Counted from the stretch's first letter, positions 8,326-16,867 are shown. The stretch is DNA of 64,000 nt from an uncultured Paracoccaceae bacterium (GCA_947494445.1 CANLVD010000002.1:434001-498000), one strand, 5' to 3'. Notes: generated by a model not told the origin, from the sequence alone. Program-made: numbers and translations.

Positions 8326-8691
8326 TCACAAGGCATTCCAGTACGTATCCTGCAACAGTTCACTTGCGAACAATGCTTTTAATATTTTTTCTTCAATTTT
8401 TTCACGACTGGCACCAGAGTCTACCATTGCTAGCACCTCCATTTCATGGACATTATTCACATCCATTCGCAGAATTCTCGCATTAATGGCAGATATTTGA
8501 AGAGCCAAATCTTCTTTCGAACCTTTTCTGGACCCACTTCTCCCTTTAGAAATTACATTGTGGTCCAGAAATAATTCAACCCTTTTCAGCCTTTGATGCA
8601 CAATTAACCAACTACGAAATATGTTAAGTGATTCATTATCGATAATAAATTCATCGAAAAACGTTGAAAAATTACTTCTCCTATCTTCCAT
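8326..8691 (-). CDS. Hypothetical small cargo protein
   Basis: The protein has 121 residues. An AGGAGAA ribosome site lies 5 bp before ATG 8691, which supports a real gene. It is helix-rich and charged. A basic stretch (SKGRSGSRKGSKEDL) in the middle could be a loop or a nucleic-acid contact, and the C-terminus (EEKILKALFASELLQDTY) is amphipathic. The gene is clearly more AT-rich than the rest of the window, as expected for acquired cargo. I recognise no family. Confidence 0.6.
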   Translation of the reverse strand: MEDRRSNFSTFFDEFIIDNESLNIFRSWLIVHQRLKRVELFLDHNVISKGRSGSRKGSKEDLALQISAINARILRMDVNNVHEMEVLAMVDSGASREKIEEKILKALFASELLQDTYWNAL

Positions 8692-8834
8692 GTTTTCTCC
8701 TATTATTGATTTTGATAAATTTACTCACAGTGATATCTTACTTTTTTGGGTAATAGCCAAAATTCTATGAAATCTTACTTACGAAATACATTTCGTAGAT
8801 AGACCCGACCACAACAAGTACTGTTTAATGAATA

Positions 8835-8870
8835 AAGGTCAGAATGGAGCACACTATCCACTCTGACCTT
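8835..8870. other. Strong hairpin in intergenic DNA
   Basis: The arm at 8835-8848 (AAGGTCAGAATGGA) pairs with 8857-8870 (TCCACTCTGACCTT), 13 of 14 positions, with an 8-base loop. There is no T-run after it, so it is not a standard terminator. The 442-bp gap 8692-9133 around it holds no other gene that I can support. It could be part of a structured RNA, a protein-binding inverted repeat, or a stem near the 5' side of the small gene at 9134. Confidence 0.45.
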
Positions 8871-9133
8871 CTCCCAGGGGGGGCAGGGATTTTTAAGAGT
8901 TTGAAACTCTGCAACATTAATCGCGAAAAATGGTTAAGATTGTATTAATAGGCATATACACACGTATAGGTTGCCGTCTCAAAAGCGCCTCAATTTTTAA
9001 AATAATAAATTAAAACAAATAGATAGATTTCTTCTACGTCTTAAAGTTGCCTGAGTTGAGCCTAACTTGAGTCATACTTCCAGCCTTAAGGTTAGGAGTA
9101 AACTGAATTGATTTAAAGATCCTGGGGGACGCT

Positions 9134-9334
9134 ATGTCATATTACTGGATAACCGAAGTGCTTAAAGATCTGGAAGGCACTGTGGACGAAAAAGGACTCG
9201 TTTGCATTCATTCTTTGCTTTGCCACTGTAGAACAGAAATCGAAAAGCAACTCGAAGGCAGCATCATAACGGCAAGAGATTCCTTCGGAGAAGGCTATGC
9301 GGAAAAAGTTAGAGCTTCGAGAACATTGAACTGA
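9134..9334 (+). CDS. Small cargo protein, W-I-x-x-V-L-x-D-L-E family (copy A)
   Basis: The protein has 66 residues, with a GGGGGA ribosome site just before the ATG. Its first 45 residues align with the small protein encoded on the other strand at 10,724-10,942. Both have W-I-x-x-V-L-x-D-L-E-x-T, then G-L, then C-R-x-E-x-E-K. The similarity at this spacing shows that both are real genes. The sequence predicts two amphipathic helices with conserved Cys and Arg. The function is unknown; I do not recognise it as an antitoxin or regulator. Confidence 0.65.
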   Translation: MSYYWITEVLKDLEGTVDEKGLVCIHSLLCHCRTEIEKQLEGSIITARDSFGEGYAEKVRASRTLN

Positions 9335-9767
9335 TCAAATCCCAAGCTGGTCAGTGACCATACCAATGCAGTTGAGACAACCATATTCATAAATGGTTCA
9401 CTGAATGCGACTAAAAGCAAGATATGGCATCTGTGTGGAAAATAGACGTACCTAGCAACGACTTGGAAATACCAGGGGCAAGAGGCTACGCGCTCGCCAA
9501 CAGTAAAACAGAAGCTTTGGATGTCTCGGGCTCCCTGAGCGCCAAGGTAACTAAATGCCATAAATCAAAAAAATGGCCCGGAAAGCCCGGAACAAAGGTT
9601 ATGTGGGAAGTCTCTCCATCCAATGTAAACTCTTAAGAAATCAATAACGAATTTTTACGTAACTTATTGATATTTTTATTAAAATAACGCTTTATTCACT
9701 CTTTTTCAGCATCATGGACTTGACATGAGCAGTGTCCACTAAATCATCAACTTAAAGCTACCACTGA

Positions 9768-9808
9768 AAAAAATGCGTGCGCCACACATCGGGGTGTACG
9801 CATTTTTC
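9768..9808 (+). terminator. Intrinsic terminator (possibly bidirectional)
   Basis: A long stem of AAAAATGCGT against ACGCATTTTT, extended by an inner ACAC/GTGT pairing, ends in a T-run on the plus strand and an A-run on the other side. It is the best terminator-like hairpin in the island. It lies about 430 bp after the small gene at 9134 and has no good gene directly upstream, so it may end a long 3' region or a small RNA. Confidence 0.65.
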
Positions 9809-10041
9809 TCAGGCGATCAGCTATACGGCGGGAGCGACCTACTATTATCCATTAAGTATATATTAACACATTTTCTTGTAATTGGAACTTCTTGGTCCTG
9901 CTTGTAAAACAGCTTGTTGACCGAACCCCGGTGTTTGAAGTTAATCGTGTCAATCTGATAGTTCTGGGATCTACTTTTCTATGATGATCAATGCCGCTAA
10001 CAATGAAGTAAGTTGTCTTGCTATCAGGGGATAGGCCGAAA

Positions 10042-10212
10042 ATGACTGATTCAATTGACAATGAGTTCACGTGCGAAATTGAGTTGGAACTCCAGCGTCT
10101 AAAAACCCTGGAGATGAAAGCAAGGGAGCGCGGTGAATTTCAGATTGCGGAAATGCTGAATGATGTAACAATAGTAATGCATTCTGAAAATTTATTACTT
10201 GATTCTGAGTAA
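10042..10212 (+). CDS. Small cargo protein, 56 residues
   Basis: It begins MTDSIDNEFTCEIELELQRL, with a GGGGATAGG stretch upstream that could be its ribosome site. The protein is acidic and strongly helical, and may form a short coiled coil (IELELQRLKTLEMKARERG). Small size and AT-rich codons make it uncertain, but the reading frame and ribosome site together favour a real gene. No family is recognised. Confidence 0.45.
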   Translation: MTDSIDNEFTCEIELELQRLKTLEMKARERGEFQIAEMLNDVTIVMHSENLLLDSE

Positions 10213-10435
10213 AAGATCTTCTTTAAATTTCCATTTGCATACTTAGAATAGAATTTCATTTTCTTAGAGTTTATTATTTTGTCTATTCCAAATTTTATTC
10301 GCAAATACAATCGATCAGACGGCTGTAGTGGCTGGATTAACCAGCTGTAAGGCGTTACTTACTTTAAGAGGGGTTCGAATTAATCCAAGAGAGGCGCCTC
10401 AAGAGTAGATTACCTCCCGAGATTTTTTTGTAGTG

Positions 10436-10672
10436 CTAGCGCTGCAATCTAACATCGATTGCCTCACAAACTGAACGAAGCCAGCTAACAATCTTTAGTA
10501 ATCGTGCTTTGTCTGAGGCAGCTTGCCCTTCGGCAAGAGCAACACCGAGATACACTAGGCTTTCAGATATTACTCCATCGGGAACTCCCTTCTTTGCCAT
10601 TTGAGTAACGGCATGAAGTATTTCAGGGCTGACGTAAGAAGCCATTTGCTCTTCGTCTTTACCGAGATTCAT
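10436..10672 (-). CDS. Small cargo protein, 78 residues
   Basis: It begins MNLGKDEEQMASYVSPEI; an AAAGAGA site precedes it, and Met10 is an alternative start. The sequence is all-helical in appearance, with a regular hydrophobic pattern (ILHAVTQMAKKGVPDGVISE and VYLGVALAEGQAASDKARLL). It is followed 50 bp upstream on the same strand by the 72-residue gene, so the two may form an operon. No family is recognised; the composition fits a compact helical-bundle protein. Confidence 0.55.
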   Translation of the reverse strand: MNLGKDEEQMASYVSPEILHAVTQMAKKGVPDGVISESLVYLGVALAEGQAASDKARLLKIVSWLRSVCEAIDVRLQR

Positions 10673-10723
10673 GTAAGGTCTCTTTCATGTTCTACACCGA
10701 TGTTTCAGGGGTTCCATGTGCAT

Positions 10724-10942
10724 CTATGAACGTATCGGTGGCAAAGCTTTCTGAGAAATCGTCTCAGAGATCCTCTGGCTTCTAACTGCAACAAATTCAT
10801 CTGTTGAAGTGCTCAGTTGTAATAGACATTTCTCAACTTCAAATCTGCATAAGGAAATGTTCTCCGAAGCTTCATCCAAACCACTCTTTGATAGCGTCCT
10901 CTCAAGATCAACCAATACGTGTATAATCCACTCGTGGGGCAT
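10724..10942 (-). CDS. Small cargo protein, W-I-x-x-V-L-x-D-L-E family (copy B)
   Basis: The protein has 72 residues, with GAGGA 5 bp before the ATG. It begins MPHEWIIHVLVDLERTL and contains ISLCRFEVEKCLL, matching the 66-residue protein at 9134-9334 in order and spacing. The C-terminal tails of the two differ. Two diverged copies within 1.6 kb of one island, in opposite orientation, suggest that the family is kept for a function, not by chance. The role is unknown. Confidence 0.65.
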   Translation of the reverse strand: MPHEWIIHVLVDLERTLSKSGLDEASENISLCRFEVEKCLLQLSTSTDEFVAVRSQRISETISQKALPPIRS

Positions 10943-11457
10943 CTATTCCTCGATAACTCTCTTCACCCCTACTCCCCCGCTTTCAATTGTTGAAAGCAAT
11001 TGAGTCATATTTGTGGCATGTGGATAAAATGTCAATATTTTGCTTATCATGCCTTGTTTACATGACTCTTTTGACACTCAGCAAGAGCCACTACCCTGTG
11101 GGCAATATGAACTAAGGTAGTTGATTTGCACTCACATGCCGTTAACTCTTGACTCACGTTAAGGTTGCATTTTTCCTATCTATTGAGGTTGTAGCCGACT
11201 CAGATTTGCCATTTCAGCAGCATTGATTTACTGCCCACCTGCGCCGGAGAACACAGTCTTGATGGACAAAAGGCCAATAGTCGCTTGTTCACTTTCAGTT
11301 CAGTCCATTCAGGTGGGGCTGTTCGGATCACGTGTTTCGAAGATCGTGAATGAGTCCACGCCTTGATTTTGCGTATGCAGCATTCGACAATCTTGATAGG
11401 TCGCGACTCAAAATTCAGGATTACCGTCGAACGACAATCTTGAGCTTAGAAGTGTTT

Positions 11458-11479
11458 TTGGGGGCACAATTGGGGGCAT
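11458..11479. repeat. Arm-type repeats at right end of island
   Basis: TTGGGGGCAC (11,458-11,467) is followed by TTGGGGGCAT (11,470-11,479), with the same 12-bp period and orientation as the pair at 3851-3872 beside the integrase. This is the main evidence that the region between them is one element. Confidence 0.6.
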
Positions 11480-11540
11480 AAAGGTTTACCCATGTAAAAT
11501 TATTGTCCCATTTTCAATGACTTAGATAGACTTTGCGACG

Positions 11541-11556
11541 CCGCCCCCGGCACCAT
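11541..11556. other. Candidate attachment core, right copy (att)
   Basis: CCGCCCCCGGCACCAT matches the left core at 3724-3740 except for one missing G. It lies about 60 bp outside the arm repeats, as expected for an att site. No tRNA can be folded from its flank. Confidence 0.5.
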
Positions 11557-12196
11557 AAAAATAAAGTAGTTTCGAGATTAAAGTTGGCAGAGACAAAGCC
11601 ATTGTCTCCACTATTTGCTCATGTTCATGGTTTGTCCCATGGGCATTCTGGCCACTAAATGTTGTGTCCTACCTTGAGCGCGACACAACTCGTACTTATC
11701 TTCTAAGTACCCTCACTAGCGGGGGAGATCGGACGGCTTCACTTGGAAGCTTTTTTGAACTCCCCAATCTTGGGGCTGTAGGGTGAACGACCTACAGTGG
11801 CTCTCGAAAAGGGGCTACGGGATATAATCTGAATCAAGGTTGCGTTCACGACCTTGGCCCGGCACGCCTGGCGCTGTCGGATAGGATTTGAGGCAGGGCG
11901 CGGAGAGCCTTGTGTTTGAGAAAGAGGATTCCTGCGGCGACCCTCAAACGGTTGCCCGGAACAACCTTGATCTTCATCACACCACCAAGGGCGTCCTGCC
12001 GTCCCACCTAGCTGGCGATTGCTATCTGATAGGCTCGTTGAGCTTGAAATTATCCCGGCAATCAGTTCGTCCGTTATACGTTTCAATTGTTGCCCTCGTG
12101 TGTACTTAGTTTTTACCTAACTGAATGTCAGAGAAATTCGACTTTATTGATCCCCACGCAACGGCGACATTGCTGAGGTCGATGGAGCGGGGTTGC

Positions 12197-13453
12197 ATGA
12201 CTGAAACGGTTGATACGCTTGTTGTAGGTGCAGGTCAGGCGGGGATCGCAGTGAGCGCCCATCTGACCAAACAAGGCATTCCCCATCTCGTTTTGGAAAA
12301 AGATCGGGTCGCGGAAAGCTGGCGCTCCCGGCGTTGGGACTCACTCGTTGCCAACGGACCGGCTTGGCATGATTCATTCCCGGGCATGAATTTCCCCGAG
12401 TCTGGGCCTGAGGCCTTTCCTCCAAAGGAAGAAGTCGCCCAAGCTTTGGCCGGTTTTGCAGACGCTCATTCTGCTCCGATACGCACTGGAGTCGAGGTAC
12501 GGGTCGCCAAGCGGGCTCGTGGAAAGTCAGGTTTCATTGTCGAGACGTCGGACGGTGTGATCGAGGCGGAAAACGTGATCTCGGCAACTGGTGCGTTCCA
12601 AACGCCCGTGTTTCCTTACGTAATGCCGGAGTGCGCGGGCATTGCGCAAATGCATTCAGCAACCTACCGGAATCCAGAACAGCTTGCCGATGGCGCAGTG
12701 CTTGTGGTCGGTGCCGGATCGTCTGGTGGGCAAATCGCGGATGAACTGCAGAGATCAGGTCGCAAAGTATATCTTTGTGTGGGTCCACACGATCGCCCGC
12801 CTCGCGCCTATCGCGGGCGAGATTATTGCTGGTGGCTGGGCGTGCTGGGCCTTTGGGATCTTCCTGCCAAGGCCCCAGGTACAGAACATGTCACCATCTC
12901 GGTCAGCGGTGCACGTGGTGGGGAGACTGTGGATTTTCGGAGGCTCGCCCATCAAGGAATAACGCTTCTGGGACGCGTTTCAGGTTATGCGGATGGCAAA
13001 ATACTGGTAGACGACGACCTTGGAAAAAATATCGAGGCTGGCGACGCCAACTACCTTGATATGTTGGCACAAGCTGACGCCTATATCGAACGCTTTGGTT
13101 TGGAGTTGCCAGAAGAGCCAGAGGCGCATGAGCTACCCGCTGACCCTGAATGCCTGACCAATCCGAAAAGGGAGTTGAACCTTGCGGAAGCAGGGATCTC
13201 AACAGTGATTTGGGCCACAGGTTACAAGCAGGATTTCTCCTGGATCGATCTACCGACCGCCTTTGATGTCAACGGTGCTCCGCTTCATCAACGCGGCGTC
13301 TCGCCAGAACCCGGGCTGTATTTCCTTGGCCTGCCTTGGCAGTCGCGGAGGGGATCAACCTTCATCTGGGGTGTCTGGCACGACGCAGCGCATGTCGCTG
13401 ATCAGATAGAAATCCAACGGAACTACCGAAACTATCGCCCTGCATCCGAATAA
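12197..13453 (+). CDS. Flavin-dependent monooxygenase (FMO-like)
   Basis: Start 12,197 (MTETVDTLVV) is preferred because the FAD-binding strand begins there and a GGAGCGGGG stretch precedes it; an upstream ATG at 12,125 lacks a ribosome site. The 418-residue protein has an FAD-binding G-A-G-Q-A-G (residues 11-16), an E-S-W-R stretch and a second nucleotide site G-A-G-S-S-G for NADPH. W-A-T-G-Y appears near the C-terminus. These are hallmarks of class B flavoprotein monooxygenases, which add oxygen to N, S or C=O groups. It leads the catabolic cluster and sits 16 bp before the first Rieske gene. A paralogue is encoded at 62,126-63,361. The substrate is unknown. Confidence 0.88.
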   Translation: MTETVDTLVVGAGQAGIAVSAHLTKQGIPHLVLEKDRVAESWRSRRWDSLVANGPAWHDSFPGMNFPESGPEAFPPKEEVAQALAGFADAHSAPIRTGVEVRVAKRARGKSGFIVETSDGVIEAENVISATGAFQTPVFPYVMPECAGIAQMHSATYRNPEQLADGAVLVVGAGSSGGQIADELQRSGRKVYLCVGPHDRPPRAYRGRDYCWWLGVLGLWDLPAKAPGTEHVTISVSGARGGETVDFRRLAHQGITLLGRVSGYADGKILVDDDLGKNIEAGDANYLDMLAQADAYIERFGLELPEEPEAHELPADPECLTNPKRELNLAEAGISTVIWATGYKQDFSWIDLPTAFDVNGAPLHQRGVSPEPGLYFLGLPWQSRRGSTFIWGVWHDAAHVADQIEIQRNYRNYRPASE

Positions 13454-13469
13454 GAACGGAAGCCGACCA

Positions 13470-14636
13470 ATGACCATTGCCAAGCCAATTCCGAACCCGA
13501 TCGATGCCTTGCGCGCCAATACTGCGGTCCCCTTTGAAGAAGCGCGGGCCATGCCGCCTTCAGTCTATACGTCAGAGGATTTCGTGGCGGCTGAGCTTGA
13601 GAACATCTTCAAGACATCTTGGTTCTGCGTGGGTCGGGCGACGTCGCTTGCCAATCCCGGTGACTACGTGACCTGCGAGCTGGCCGGGCAGCCTGTGATC
13701 GTTTTGCGAGACAAAGACAATGTTTTACGCGCCTATTCGAATGTCTGCCGTCACCGGATGTCGACGCTTTTGCACGGGCGCGGCAACGCCAAGACCATCG
13801 TTTGCCCTTATCACGCGTGGACCTACAACCTCGATGGCAGCCTGCGTGGTGCCCCTGCAATGAGCGGAAACAAGGCCTTTTGCAAAGGCGATTACGGCCT
13901 GCCTGGTATCGCTTGTGAAGATTGGTTGGGCTGGGTGTTCATCACGCTGAACCCGCACGCGCGACCTGTTGCCCAAGAACTGTCAGAGGTCGAAGAGTTG
14001 GTTGAAGGCTACGACATGACCAACTACACAGAGACCTTCTTTGAAGAGCATCTGTGGGACACAAATTGGAAGGTCTTGGCCGAAAACTTCATGGAAAGCT
14101 ACCACTTACCAGTCTGTCATGCAGGCACGATTGGCGGGCTGTCTAAGCTTGATGAAATGATCTGCCCCCCCGGTCGCAAGGCGTTTAACTATCACACCAT
14201 CCTGAAGGATGAATCCCTGCGGATCGCGATGGCACACCCGAACAACGATCGGCTTGAAGGTGATGAACGGCGCACAACCTATTTGCTGGCAATCTATCCC
14301 AGCCTATTGATCACGCTGACACCTGGGTATTTCTGGTATCTCAGCCTGCACCCCAAAGGCCCGGGTCAGGTCCAGATTCGTTTTGGAGGTGGGATGTCGG
14401 AAGATTACAAATATGACGCCGAAGCGCAGCAAAACCTGCTCGATCTCAAAACCCTTCTGGATGAGGTCAATGTTGAAGACCGCGGCTGCACCGAAAAGGT
14501 CTATCGCGGCCTGTCTGCCGATGGCGCAGAACCCGGCCACTTATCGCACCTCGAAAGGCCAAATTTCGACTTTGCCCAATACCTAATGAGCAGGATGGAC
14601 CCGTCCTACAAACCAGTTGGCTTAGAGGAGACCTGA
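13470..14636 (+). CDS. Rieske non-haem iron oxygenase, alpha subunit (1)
   Basis: The 388-residue protein has a Rieske centre, Cys93-x-His95 and Cys112-x-x-His115 (VCRHRMSTL, VCPYHAW), and a catalytic domain with the iron-site segment ENFMESYHLPVCHAG. Such enzymes activate oxygen at a mononuclear iron to hydroxylate or N-demethylate a substrate, and need an electron-transfer partner. The size and lack of a beta subunit match the GbcA/stachydrine-demethylase type. A second Rieske gene begins 2 bp after its stop. No reductase or ferredoxin gene is seen nearby. Confidence 0.9.
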   Translation: MTIAKPIPNPIDALRANTAVPFEEARAMPPSVYTSEDFVAAELENIFKTSWFCVGRATSLANPGDYVTCELAGQPVIVLRDKDNVLRAYSNVCRHRMSTLLHGRGNAKTIVCPYHAWTYNLDGSLRGAPAMSGNKAFCKGDYGLPGIACEDWLGWVFITLNPHARPVAQELSEVEELVEGYDMTNYTETFFEEHLWDTNWKVLAENFMESYHLPVCHAGTIGGLSKLDEMICPPGRKAFNYHTILKDESLRIAMAHPNNDRLEGDERRTTYLLAIYPSLLITLTPGYFWYLSLHPKGPGQVQIRFGGGMSEDYKYDAEAQQNLLDLKTLLDEVNVEDRGCTEKVYRGLSADGAEPGHLSHLERPNFDFAQYLMSRMDPSYKPVGLEET

Positions 14637-14638
14637 CG

Positions 14639-15736
14639 ATGTCATCCTTATCCGCACAGTTGCAGGAAATCGCGGCCCTGCCAGCCGACAGGCCCATGAC
14701 TATGCCGGGGGCGTTCTATACTTCCGAAGGTCAGTTTGAACGGGAGGCCGCGACGGTTCTGAGGCGCGGGTGGCATTGCCTTGGGCGGGCCGATGAGGTT
14801 CCACATGCCGGCGACTTCTTTACCGTTCAGCTTTTGAATGAACCCTTGATCGTTGTGCGGCAAGTGGACGGCAATGTCGCCGTCCTTGCAAACGTCTGTC
14901 GTCATCGCGGGATGCCTTTGGCCATTGGCAACGGAAACACCAAGCGCTTCGTGTGTTCATATCATGCTTGGGCCTACGATTTGAATGGGGGCCTCATGCG
15001 GGCCGCGCGGATGAAAAACGCGGGGTTCGATGCCAAAAATTGCGGCCTGCATCGCCACAATATGCAGTCATGGAATGGGTTCATCTATGTGAATTTGGAT
15101 GGCGGGGCTGTGCCCTTCGATCATCCGAAACTGAATGCGCTCCTGTCCAATTACGAAAGCACCGCATTCAAGGTTGCTCATGTCGCGGAAGAGGTCTGGA
15201 ACACCAATTGGAAGTGTCTCGTTGAGAACTTTATGGAAGGTTATCACCTCTCCGTTGTGCATCCTGAGACCTTGCACGGCTACACACCGACAGGGTTGGC
15301 ACGGAAATTGGAGGGTGGCGACGGCTTTACGAGCTATGCCGCTAATTACCCCAAGGATATTCCGTCGCGCGGGCTTGGAGCGCCCAATCTGTCTGACGAT
15401 GAGCGGTTGAGATCGACCCTCTTCGCAGTTTTTCCGACGCAAGTCGCCAGCCAAGCGGCCAGCCTTCTTGTCTCTCTCAGCATCTTCCCGCTGAATGCCG
15501 GTCAGGTTCGCGTGAAATGGACGCTTTCGAGCTATGGCAACGACTTGGATCAATCCACCATCGCGGCTCGCATCGCGTTGTGGGAAGAAGTCAATCGGGA
15601 AGACCGAGAAAAGCTGGAACGGATGCAGGTTGCGCTTGCCTCCGATCACGCATTGTCTGGCCCATTAGCAGGCGATGATTACGAAGGCACGATCCGTGAT
15701 TTTCAGCTATGGCTTGCGGCACAAGACCGTATTTAA
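14639..15736 (+). CDS. Rieske non-haem iron oxygenase, alpha subunit (2)
   Basis: The 365-residue protein has Rieske ligands Cys87-x-His89 and Cys106-x-x-His109 (VCRHRGMPL, VCSYHAW) and the iron segment ENFMEGYHLSVVHPETLH. It is clearly related to the preceding gene but not a near duplicate. It may form a hetero-oligomer with it or act on the next intermediate. The spacing is 2 bp upstream and 9 bp before RidA downstream, so all are one operon. The electron donor must come from elsewhere in the genome. Confidence 0.9.
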   Translation: MSSLSAQLQEIAALPADRPMTMPGAFYTSEGQFEREAATVLRRGWHCLGRADEVPHAGDFFTVQLLNEPLIVVRQVDGNVAVLANVCRHRGMPLAIGNGNTKRFVCSYHAWAYDLNGGLMRAARMKNAGFDAKNCGLHRHNMQSWNGFIYVNLDGGAVPFDHPKLNALLSNYESTAFKVAHVAEEVWNTNWKCLVENFMEGYHLSVVHPETLHGYTPTGLARKLEGGDGFTSYAANYPKDIPSRGLGAPNLSDDERLRSTLFAVFPTQVASQAASLLVSLSIFPLNAGQVRVKWTLSSYGNDLDQSTIAARIALWEEVNREDREKLERMQVALASDHALSGPLAGDDYEGTIRDFQLWLAAQDRI

Positions 15737-15745
15737 GGAACCGAA

Positions 15746-16165
15746 ATGGCCCACACTCGCATCCGCAAGTTCAACACATCTGACACTTATCCTGAACAGA
15801 ATCTAAGTAACGATCTGTGTCAGGCGGTGGTGACGGAGGCCTCTGGCAAAATCGTTTGGTTGCGCGGTCAGTGCCCTCAGAACCTTGATGATGCGGTGAA
15901 CATCGAAAGCCATGATCCGGTCGAGCAAACCCACAAGGTCATGCAGAACATAAAGCAGCTGATCGAAGAAGCGGGCGGCGACATGAGCCATCTGGTGAAG
16001 GTCGTGGTTTACATCACCGATGTCCGACATCGTGAGGCTGTCTATCGCACCATGGGCGAGTACATTAAAGATGTGCATCCGGTGTCTACCGGTCTTGTCG
16101 TCCAAGCGCTTGCCCGCCCAGAATGGTTGGTGGAAATCGACGGTACCGCAGTGATCCCCGCATGA
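15746..16165 (+). CDS. RidA/YjgF/Rid family protein
   Basis: The 139-residue protein has the Rid signature: G-Q-C-P-Q-N, Q-T-H-K-V-M-Q-N, S-H-L-V-K-V-V-V-Y-I-T-D and a C-terminal L-A-R-P-E-W-L-V-E-I-D. Rid proteins hydrolyse reactive enamine or imine intermediates to ketones plus ammonia. In a catabolic cluster with oxygenases and amidohydrolases it probably clears an imine formed after oxidation or ring opening. Its stop overlaps the start of the DUF1028 gene (ATGA). Confidence 0.9.
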   Translation: MAHTRIRKFNTSDTYPEQNLSNDLCQAVVTEASGKIVWLRGQCPQNLDDAVNIESHDPVEQTHKVMQNIKQLIEEAGGDMSHLVKVVVYITDVRHREAVYRTMGEYIKDVHPVSTGLVVQALARPEWLVEIDGTAVIPA

Positions 16166-16836
16166 CGTTCTCGCTTGTTGCCCGATGCGCCGAAACAGGA
16201 ATGTTCGGTGTCGCCATTTCGTCGTCCTCTCCTGCAGTTGCAGCGCGGTGTTCTTACGCCCGGGCCGGCGTCGGCGCAGTTGCATCGCAGAACGTGACGG
16301 ACCCAACGCTTGGGCCCTTGGCGCTTGATTTGATGCAAGGCGGCATGTCAGCGGGTGAGGCCGTTCAGGACGTGAAGACCCTTGGCAAATTCATCGAATA
16401 CAGGCAGGTCTTGGCAATCGACAAAGATGGTGGGACCGCCATCCATTCAGGCCCCAATTCACTCGGCATCTGGACTCAAGCGCAAGGAACAGATGTTGCA
16501 TCCGGCGGCAACCTCTTGGCGAATGACGGTGTACCACAGGCGATCGTAGACGGGTTCACCGCCAGTTCAGGCCATTTGGGCGACCGGTTGATCGCCGCAC
16601 TGCGCGCAGGCCTTGCCGCAGGGGGCGAGGCAGGCCCAGTGCATTCCGCAAGTATAAAACTTGTCGACACTGTTCCGTGGCCCGTTGCGGACCTGAGATG
16701 CGACTGGACTGAGGACTGCCCAATCGAAGCTGTTGCCACAGCATGGGAGGTCTATAAGCCGCAGCTTGCCGCCTATGTTCAAAGGGCCATCGACCCACGC
16801 GATGCACCCTCTTACGGCGTGCCGGGGGATGATTGA
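16162..16836 (+). CDS. DUF1028 family protein
   Basis: The start at 16,162 overlaps the RidA stop as ATGA. The 224-residue protein begins MTFSLVARCAETGMFGVAIS and has S-S-S-P-A-V-A-A-R-C and V-A-S-Q-N-V-T-D-P, the typical DUF1028 pattern. This family has an Ntn-hydrolase-like fold and is often found with RidA and amidohydrolases in amine or amide catabolism, so an amidase role is likely though unproven. It ends 31 bp before the LysR gene start. Confidence 0.88.
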   Translation: MTFSLVARCAETGMFGVAISSSSPAVAARCSYARAGVGAVASQNVTDPTLGPLALDLMQGGMSAGEAVQDVKTLGKFIEYRQVLAIDKDGGTAIHSGPNSLGIWTQAQGTDVASGGNLLANDGVPQAIVDGFTASSGHLGDRLIAALRAGLAAGGEAGPVHSASIKLVDTVPWPVADLRCDWTEDCPIEAVATAWEVYKPQLAAYVQRAIDPRDAPSYGVPGDD

Positions 16837-16867
16837 CGGCGCATCCCGCCTCCGCCACCATCGCCCC

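Larger units (their letters stand above)
3724..11556. mobile_element. Right genomic island (about 7.8 kb) with two tyrosine recombinases
   Basis: Both ends carry the CCGCCCCCGG(G)CACCAT core, and inside each core lies a pair of TTGGGGGCA(T/C) repeats with a 12-bp period (3851-3872 and 11,458-11,479). That is the layout of core plus arm sites of an integrated P4-type element. The integrase gene at 3904 abuts one end. The inside holds integrase, unknown protein, AlpA, HTH/zinc-ribbon protein and a second recombinase, then AT-rich DNA with very small genes. The left and right cores differ by one base, so the ends may have drifted and excision may no longer be exact. Confidence 0.6.
10943..12196. 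other. Intergenic, about 1.25 kb, island end and eroded DNA
   Basis: No gene can be supported here. It contains the right arm repeats (11,458-11,479), the right core (11,541-11,556), a 12-bp direct repeat CGACAATCTTGA (11,385-11,396 and 11,432-11,443) and a perfect 7-bp hairpin GAGACAA/TTGTCTC at 11,590-11,608. Open frames at 11,739-12,086 and 11,888-12,109 have no ribosome site or recognisable domain, and I treat them as chance. The promoter of the catabolic cluster probably lies in the last 150 bp. Confidence 0.5.

Noticed and set aside
9424-9636. 70-residue open frame in the island
   Set aside because: It has no convincing ribosome site, no match to the paralogous small proteins and no domain pattern. 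I keep it as a weak possibility only.
11470-11570. tRNA or tmRNA gene at the right core
   Set aside because: As for the left core, no T-arm or matching 5' acceptor strand is found on either side.
11739-12086. Minus-strand 115-residue frame and overlapping plus-strand frame
   Set aside because: No ribosome site, odd composition and no recognisable domain; it is probably eroded sequence.
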